Source of the DNA: Phototrophicus methaneseepsis
GTDB taxonomy: Bacteria; Chloroflexota; Anaerolineae; Aggregatilineales; Phototrophicaceae
Direction: 5' to 3'
NCBI RefSeq assembly: GCF_015500095.1
Contig: NZ_CP062983.1
Span: forward strand, 1,798,001-1,862,000
DNA: 64,000 nt
Below the pieces are notes generated by a model that worked only from the letters and a program-made list of their open reading frames with translations, had not been told where the DNA came from and did no database searches. This document shows positions 59,042 to 64,000 of this stretch, in pieces (position 1 is the stretch's first letter; every line of letters begins with the position of its first letter). The position numbers were made by a program, and so were the translations under genes.

Positions 59042-60379
59042 GTGGCGACAGCAATTTATGTGCGCGATATCGCCCAATATGATGGGCAGGAAGTAACGGT
59101 GCGCGGCTGGGTCAAGGCCAAGACCGGTAAGGGTAAGCTGCAATTTGTACGACTGCGTGATGGCACGGGCCAGGTGCAGTGCGTTGCCTTCAAAAAAGAT
59201 ATGGATGAAGCTGTCTTCGAAGCTGTGAAGGGCCTGACTCAGGAGACTTCCGTCATCATCACGGGGACCGTGCGTTCCGATGAGCGGGCACCTGGTTATC
59301 CAGGTGGCTATGAGATTGGCATCACAGATGTTGAAGTGATCCAGATGGCTGAGGAATACCCGATCACGCCTAAGGAACATGGCACCGAATTTTTGATGGA
59401 CCAGCGCCATCTGTGGATTCGTAGCGATCAGCAGTGGGCGATTTTGCGCATCCGTGCGACCATCATTCAGGCTATGCGCAACTGGTTGGACGATAACGGC
59501 TTTATGCTGGTGGATACCCCCATCATCACGCCCGCGGCAGGCGAAGAGACGACCACGCTCTTTGAACTTGACTATTTTGGTGAGCCAGCCTATCTGGCGC
59601 AGACAGGCCAGCTCTACAACGAAGCCAATATGATGGCCTTTGGCCGCGTTTATTGCTTCGGACCGACATTCCGCGCTGAGAAGAGCAAGACACGCCGCCA
59701 TTTGATTGAGTTCTGGATGCTGGAGCCGGAGATTGCTTTCTGCGATCTGGACGAGCTGATGGAAGTCGAAGAACAGATGGTGGGCTATATCGTCCAGAAA
59801 GTGCTGGAGAAGAATCACCAGGAACTGGAAATGATTGGGCGCGATGTGGCAACCCTGGAGAAGATTGTCGCGCCGTTCCCGCGCATCTCCTACGATGAAG
59901 CTGTCGAGCGCTTACAAAAGCTCTACGAAGAGACGGAAGATGCAGAGCAGAAAGACCTGCTCAAGATCGAATGGGGCGAAGACTTCGGCAGTCCGCACGA
60001 AACCGCACTCGCGGAGATGTTCGACAGGCCGGTGTTCGTCTACAACTATCCCAGCAAGGTGAAGGCTTTTTATATGCAGCCTGTAGCGGGCCGCGAAGAA
60101 GTCTGCCGCAGTGTGGACCTGCTCGCGCCGGAAGGCTACGGTGAAATCATCGGCGGCAGTGAACGTATCTATGATGCGGATTTGCTGTTGGAGAAGATCA
60201 AGGCACAGGGCCTGCCGCCGGAGCATTATGAATGGTATTTGCAGCTACGCCGATATGGTAGCGTACCGCACGCAGGCTTCGGCATCGGCATTGAGCGCAC
60301 CGTCGCATGGATTTGTGGCCTGCCGCATATCCGCGAGACCATCCCTTATGCGCGCCTGCTCAATCGCAAATATCCTTAG
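59042..60379 (+). CDS. asnS: Asparagine-tRNA ligase
   Basis: The 445-residue class IIb synthetase has an N-terminal OB fold ([32 protein letters not shown]) and a catalytic domain. [13 protein letters not shown], motif 2 [24 protein letters not shown] and motif 3 [15 protein letters not shown] are clear. The AsnRS-like insert [11 protein letters not shown] and [15 protein letters not shown] favour AsnRS over AspRS. It charges tRNA-Asn. The start is GTG at 59042, with AGGACAGG upstream. An extended -10 precedes it and a strong terminator follows. Confidence 0.93.
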   Translation: MATAIYVRDIAQYDGQEVTVRGWVKAKTGKGKLQFVRLRDGTGQVQCVAFKKDMDEAVFEAVKGLTQETSVIITGTVRSDERAPGYPGGYEIGITDVEVIQMAEEYPITPKEHGTEFLMDQRHLWIRSDQQWAILRIRATIIQAMRNWLDDNGFMLVDTPIITPAAGEETTTLFELDYFGEPAYLAQTGQLYNEANMMAFGRVYCFGPTFRAEKSKTRRHLIEFWMLEPEIAFCDLDELMEVEEQMVGYIVQKVLEKNHQELEMIGRDVATLEKIVAPFPRISYDEAVERLQKLYEETEDAEQKDLLKIEWGEDFGSPHETALAEMFDRPVFVYNYPSKVKAFYMQPVAGREEVCRSVDLLAPEGYGEIIGGSERIYDADLLLEKIKAQGLPPEHYEWYLQLRRYGSVPHAGFGIGIERTVAWICGLPHIRETIPYARLLNRKYP

Positions 60380-60425
60380 TAACCATATATCACTGAATAT
60401 AAACAAGTTATTTCAGTCAGAAGAT

Positions 60426-60457
60426 AGGGCACAGCAAGCTGTGCCCTCATGTTTTTT
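60426..60457 (+). terminator. Terminator of asnS
   Basis: AGGGCACAG (60426-60434) pairs with CTGTGCCCT (60439-60447) around CAAG, followed by CATGTTTTTT. Confidence 0.85.
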
Positions 60458-60479
60458 GGGGATAGTGGTTTTAAGTGCC

Positions 60480-60899
60480 TTACACGCCCAGACGCGCGTG
60501 CTCGACTTTAATACAGCGGTTCATGGCGACGTCGATGCCTGCCTCCAGGGCGCGTTGGCCTGCCGCATTATCAACCACGCCCAACTGCGTCCAGATGGCC
60601 TTTGCGCCGACGTCAATCGCTTCATCGACCACATCCGCCACATATTCCGAGCGCCGGAACACATTGACAATATCAATGGGTTCGGGTACATCTGCCAATG
60701 AGGCATAACTCGGCTGACCGTCGATTTCACGCACTGTGGGGTTGACGGGATAAACCGTATAGCCCGCGTTCCGTAGATAGCGGGCAATCTGGTAGCTGGT
60801 GCGGCCAGGGTTATCACTATGGCCGACTACGGCAATTGTGCGCGCCTGTGCGAGGACATCGCGCATCTGGTTGTCGCTGGTATTCAGGTTCGTTGCCAT
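60480..60899 (-). CDS. CoA-binding domain protein
   Basis: The 139-residue protein is a single Rossmann-like CoA-binding domain: AQARTIAVVGHSDNPGRTSYQIARYLRNAGYTVYPVNPTVREIDGQPSYASLADVPEPIDIVNVFRRSEYVADVVDEAIDVGAKAIWTQLGVVDNAA. This is the YccU-type short family. It probably binds CoA or a related nucleotide; the cell role is unknown. AAGGAG lies eight bases before ATG 60899, deciding against an extension to 61004. It is the third gene of the rsmI-Nudix operon, 70 bp after the Nudix gene. Confidence 0.9.
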   Translation of the reverse strand: MATNLNTSDNQMRDVLAQARTIAVVGHSDNPGRTSYQIARYLRNAGYTVYPVNPTVREIDGQPSYASLADVPEPIDIVNVFRRSEYVADVVDEAIDVGAKAIWTQLGVVDNAAGQRALEAGIDVAMNRCIKVEHARLGV

Positions 60900-60969
60900 C
60901 GTGCCTGCTCCTTCATATGTGTATCCTCCAGACGCGGGCAGACGGTCATCTGTTACCAGGCGGAACGGC

Positions 60970-61437
60970 TTAAGGGGCGAAATATTCCAGATATTGCGCA
61001 TCAATCACGTTCATCTGGCCGATGTCGGTTTGCTTATCCCACAGCATCACACCCACGATATCATCATCGTAAAGCTGAATCGGCTGTAGAATATCCAGCG
61101 GCACGCCGAAGAGCGCCCCATATTCGATGCGATCTTCCGGCTTGAGCTGTAACTTCATCACACCCAGGAACTGCGGCTCCCAATATTCAATGCCAACTGA
61201 TTTTTGCAGGGCATTGACGACGGCTGTACGGGGCGATTCATCCTCATTCATCCGTCCGCCGAAGATTTCCCATTCCCGGCGTTGTGTGCTGTAGGCCATC
61301 AGATACTTATCGTGATGGCGCACCACGACCAACGAATGGGTCAATGGGGCGTCATGGGCGATCTCGTAGATATTTTCTTCGTGGGTCGGGGTAAACTCCA
61401 GGAGTTTATTCCCTCTTGCATCTGTAATGATGGTCAT
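60970..61437 (-). CDS. Nudix-like protein with a degenerate Nudix box
   Basis: The 155-residue protein has the Nudix fold pattern around WEIFGGRMNEDESPRTAVVNALQKSVGIEYWEP. The classic box GX5EX7REUXEEXGU keeps the Gly and first Glu but has NALQKS instead of REUXEE, so two catalytic Glu are lost. It may be inactive as a pyrophosphatase or have changed chemistry. The N-terminal part has a strand pair (LVVVRHHDKYLMAYS). It lies two bases after the rsmI stop, so translation is probably coupled. Confidence 0.8.
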   Translation of the reverse strand: MTIITDARGNKLLEFTPTHEENIYEIAHDAPLTHSLVVVRHHDKYLMAYSTQRREWEIFGGRMNEDESPRTAVVNALQKSVGIEYWEPQFLGVMKLQLKPEDRIEYGALFGVPLDILQPIQLYDDDIVGVMLWDKQTDIGQMNVIDAQYLEYFAP

Positions 61438-61439
61438 TG

Positions 61440-62258
61440 TCAGTCCTCGACACCTAGGGCGTATACATTACTTTTCTTCCAGCCGCTTTCCGCGGCGATG
61501 GCTTTGGCCGCTCGTGAGAGCGATTCCCCTGCATCTGTGCGGCGTTCCAATTCCGCCAGCACGACATCTTTGCTCCATACTGTGCCACCGGGTGCACCAC
61601 CGATGACGAGCGTAATCTCGCCTTTAGGATTTTCCGCCACAAAATGCTGGTGAACGGCCTCGGCTGTACCGCGTACATAATCTTCGAACCGCTTGGTGAG
61701 TTCCCTGCCGACGCAAACGGGCCTGTCGTCTCCCAGGATGGCCCGGATTTGCCCCAGGGTATCCGCCAGTCGATGCGGGCTTTCGTAGGCGACGAGCGTA
61801 CGCTTTTCGTGTTTCAGCGTATGCAGCAGGTCACGGCGTGCATTTTGCTTCTTTGGCAAGAACCCCAGATAGATGAAGCTATCCGCTGGCAAGCCGCTGC
61901 CGACCACCGCCGTGATGACGGCATTGGCCCCTGGCAGGGGCACGATCTCGATATCGCGGGTGATGGCTTCTCGGATGAGCTCATAACCGGGATCGCTGAT
62001 GCCAGGTGTGCCCGCATCACTGATGAGCGCGACATCACCACGAGCTAATGCATCGAAGATGGCGTCTAGCTTAGCGAGCTTATTATGCTCGTGGTAGCTG
62101 GTGAGGGGCGTCTTGATTTCATAATGATCGAGCAGCACGCGCGAGGTGCGCGTATCTTCTGCTGCGATGAGACTGACCTCTTTGAGGATGCGTAAACCGC
62201 GCAGCGTCATATCTTCCAGGTTGCCGATTGGCGTCGGTACGATGTACAAGGTGCCCAT
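61440..62258 (-). CDS. rsmI: 16S rRNA (cytidine(1402)-2'-O)-methyltransferase
   Basis: With the start at 62258 the protein has 272 residues, close to the family size. It begins MGTLYIVPTPIGNLEDMTLRGLRIL. SYHEHNK, GDVALISDAGTPGISDPGYEL, PLPGANAVITAVVGSGLP and FLPKKQNARRDLL are the tetrapyrrole-methylase-fold motifs of RsmI. It methylates C1402 in the decoding centre. GAGG lies nine bases before ATG 62258; an open extension to 62336 has no such site. The downstream Nudix and CoA-binding genes form an operon with it. Confidence 0.95.
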   Translation of the reverse strand: MGTLYIVPTPIGNLEDMTLRGLRILKEVSLIAAEDTRTSRVLLDHYEIKTPLTSYHEHNKLAKLDAIFDALARGDVALISDAGTPGISDPGYELIREAITRDIEIVPLPGANAVITAVVGSGLPADSFIYLGFLPKKQNARRDLLHTLKHEKRTLVAYESPHRLADTLGQIRAILGDDRPVCVGRELTKRFEDYVRGTAEAVHQHFVAENPKGEITLVIGGAPGGTVWSKDVVLAELERRTDAGESLSRAAKAIAAESGWKKSNVYALGVED

Positions 62259-62458
62259 GTATGGATGCCTCGTGTTGCGTGGATTGGCTTCTATTTTACT
62301 GTGTCTGCGGCCCAGATGCGAAGTGTAAGCTGTCACATTAGCTGATGCTCATGGAACCTATTAGCCTTGGATTGGGCTACTTCGGCTGTTGAATGGTGCC
62401 TCTAAATACAGCAAGATTATACAAGACAGCCAATGACGTATTTGATATGGTGATACTT

Positions 62459-63298
62459 ATGAATACGGTAAGCCGTTTGCATCAGCCTATAAAAGAGCAA
62501 ACGAAATTCTGGCGTATGCCGCAGTACGACAATATGGAACTGCTGCATGCGACTTTTATTACGCATGCTTTTACACGCCACTACCACGAGTGGTACGCCA
62601 TCGGCATGATCGAACGGAACCACTATACATTTTATTATCGTGGGGCGATGCACACGATCCATGCCGGGCAGATCGTCGTCATCAACCCTGGCGAGATTCA
62701 TAGCGGCGAAGCCATTGATGAGATCGGCTGGACGTACCGGATGCTGTATCCGGGTATCACCATGATGCGCCAGATTGCTTATGAGGTGACGGGGAAGTTC
62801 TGGGATTTGCCCACATTCCCGCAGGGCGTGATTGACGATTTGGACCTGGCGAGGGCCATACAGCGATGCCACATGGCCCTGGAAGACCCTCATATGCGCT
62901 TGATGCACGATACATTGATTCGGGATGTCTTCAGCATGATGATCCTGCGCCATGCTGAAAATAAGCCAATGCCACTCAGGCTCGGCCATGAACGGCGCGC
63001 CGTCGCGTTGGCTAAGGAATATATGGCCGTTCATTACGCAGATAACATCACGCTGGAAGATTTATCGTCACAGGCGGGCCTCAGTCCGTATCATCTGGCG
63101 CGCGTCTTCCGGGCAGAAACAGGCATGGCACCCCACCAGTACCTCATCAACCTGCGTGTGAACAGGGCACGCGTTCTATTGGAGAGCGGGCTGCCTATTG
63201 TGGATGCCGCCACAATGACGGGCTTTACAGACCAGAGCCACTTATCGCGTTACTTCAAACGTATCCTGGGCATTACCCCAGGGCAGTATTCACTCTGA
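62459..63298 (+). CDS. AraC family transcriptional regulator with cupin sensor
   Basis: The 279-residue protein has an N-terminal cupin-like sensor (THAFTRHYHEWYAIGMIERNHYTFYYRGAMHTIHAGQIVVINPGEIHSG, with possible metal-binding His residues) and a C-terminal pair of HTH motifs (ALAKEYMAVHYADNITLEDLSSQAGLSPYHLARVFRAETGMAPHQYLINLRVNRARVLL...TGFTDQSHLSRYFKRILGITPGQY). GGTGA lies five bases before ATG 62459, although the frame is open from 62393. It is 69 bp before the AzlC gene in the same direction and probably controls it. Confidence 0.9.
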   Translation: MNTVSRLHQPIKEQTKFWRMPQYDNMELLHATFITHAFTRHYHEWYAIGMIERNHYTFYYRGAMHTIHAGQIVVINPGEIHSGEAIDEIGWTYRMLYPGITMMRQIAYEVTGKFWDLPTFPQGVIDDLDLARAIQRCHMALEDPHMRLMHDTLIRDVFSMMILRHAENKPMPLRLGHERRAVALAKEYMAVHYADNITLEDLSSQAGLSPYHLARVFRAETGMAPHQYLINLRVNRARVLLESGLPIVDAATMTGFTDQSHLSRYFKRILGITPGQYSL

Positions 63299-63367
63299 TA
63301 ACCGTTTGGCTGTACTTGATTAGCGACGATTTAGCGATCATCTAATAGTTCAACCGAGTGAGAAGTC

Positions 63368-64000
63368 ATGACAAGTTATGCGGCTGCAAAGCCTGAAGAC
63401 TCTCCACGCCGCGCTTTTTTCCATGGCGCAAAAGATACGGTCCCGCTGATTATTGGCGCGATTCCATTTGGCATCATCTATGGTGCCATCGCTATCAATG
63501 CCGGGTTATCTCCCTGGGCTACGCTTGGCATGTCCCTGTTTGTCTTTGCTGGTTCGGCACAATTCATCGCTGCCGGGTTGGTTGGGCAGGGGGTCGGGCT
63601 GGGATTCATCATCCTGACGACGTTCATCGTCAATCTACGGCATATGTTGTATGCGGCTTCGCTGGCCCCATATCTGAAGGGCCTTCCTCAACGTTGGCTG
63701 GCACTATTGGCTTTCTGGCTGACGGATGAGACTTATGCTGTCGTCATCACGCGTTACCAACAAGCCGAAGGCCAACCACATGCTCATTGGTATCATCTTG
63801 GGTCTTCAGTGGCAATGTATCTCAACTGGCAGCTCTGCACGCTCATTGGCATTGTAGCCGGGACGCAGTTTGAAGGCATTGCCGATCTAGGGTTGGATTT
63901 TGCACTGGTGGTGACGTTTATTGGTATCGTCGTGCCGCTGATTGTATCGCGTCCGATGTTGATCAGTGCGCTGGTGGCCGGGATTGTCGCCTTGCTGACG
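63368..64000 (+). CDS. azlC: AzlC family branched-chain amino acid permease (cut by window end)
   Basis: The first 211 codons are seen. After a short polar start comes [54 protein letters not shown], then [18 protein letters not shown]. The GSAQF and NLRHxLY motifs are typical of AzlC, the large subunit of the AzlCD exporter for branched-chain amino acids and analogues. The rest and a possible small azlD lie to the right of the window. The preceding AraC regulator probably senses its substrate. The gene is intact as far as seen. Confidence 0.93.
   Translation, partial: MTSYAAAKPEDSPRRAFFHGAKDTVPLIIGAIPFGIIYGAIAINAGLSPWATLGMSLFVFAGSAQFIAAGLVGQGVGLGFIILTTFIVNLRHMLYAASLAPYLKGLPQRWLALLAFWLTDETYAVVITRYQQAEGQPHAHWYHLGSSVAMYLNWQLCTLIGIVAGTQFEGIADLGLDFALVVTFIGIVVPLIVSRPMLISALVAGIVALLT

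Noticed and set aside
59021-59818. Leftward open frame (265 codons) opposite asnS
   Set aside because: Antisense to AsnRS motifs; composition is non-protein-like.
1-64000. CRISPR arrays, tRNA or rRNA genes, transposases, integrases
   Set aside because: No regular spaced direct repeats, no GTTCGAATC-type T-arm in a cloverleaf context, and no DDE or tyrosine-recombinase motif were found by eye.

Overview
The window looks like chromosome of a free-living bacterium, most likely a member of the Chloroflexota (Anaerolineae-like). This is an inference from gene style: several secreted SH3b-repeat proteins, FHA and HEAT proteins, Thr/Pro-rich lipoproteins, a short ThrRS, scattered GT4 glycosyltransferases, and single genes or short operons with frequent strand switches. 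No rRNA, tRNA, CRISPR array, transposase, integrase or phage gene was found, so it reads as core chromosome rather than an island. Many genes end in strong hairpin-plus-T-run terminators, often shared by convergent genes.

Layout. 1-5.4 kb: 5' part of recO, an MgtC/SapB protein behind a structured leader, a membrane protein, a HAD phosphatase, adenine deaminase and a ThuA-like protein. 5.5-14.7 kb: M24 peptidase, SH3 protein, TetR regulator, PAS histidine kinase, radA, lipoprotein, dnaN, thioesterase. 14.8-22 kb: a block of modular proteins: FHA-FHA-TIR, a membrane-anchored TIM-barrel-like protein, an SH3/excalibur protein, a HEAT protein with a Gln/Lys/Ser tail, and a triple-SH3 protein. 22.3-31.7 kb: SDR epimerase, two GNATs, thioesterase, a large secreted HExxH protein with three PPC-like repeats, DinB-like protein, GT4, Fur-family regulator, Gfo/Idh/MocA oxidoreductase. 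31.8-46.5 kb: glycosyltransferases, a Tyr/Asp/Glu/Gly-rich membrane protein, a lipoprotein, a secreted HExxH protein, TauE/SafE permease, xylose isomerase with an aldo/keto reductase behind a LacI-type operator, polyprenol-phosphate-mannose-synthase-like GT2, SixA-like phosphatase, galE, FHA protein. 46.8-64 kb: thrS, M64-like lipoprotein with a secreted partner, methyltransferase, EEP nuclease-like protein, HEAT-TM protein, orphan Flp pilin, persulfide-dioxygenase/rhodanese fusion with cupin, a pair of paralogous small proteins, asnS, rsmI-Nudix-CoA-binding operon, and AraC regulator with AzlC permease (cut by the window end).

Most interesting. (1) A helical ectodomain with a C-x48/49-C cysteine pair, once in the SH3/excalibur protein and twice in the HEAT-TM protein. 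I know no family name for it. (2) Arrays of a TCCCAA/TTGGGA motif spaced by exact 11-bp helical turns, in the dnaN leader and in the gap between ade and the ThuA gene. (3) An FHA-FHA-TIR protein that keeps the TIR catalytic Glu, beside a 560-bp AT-rich gap containing TTGTAA inverted repeats. (4) Tandem MSAN-starting small paralogs of unknown function. (5) A disordered tyrosine-rich membrane protein. (6) An M-box-like element upstream of mgtC.
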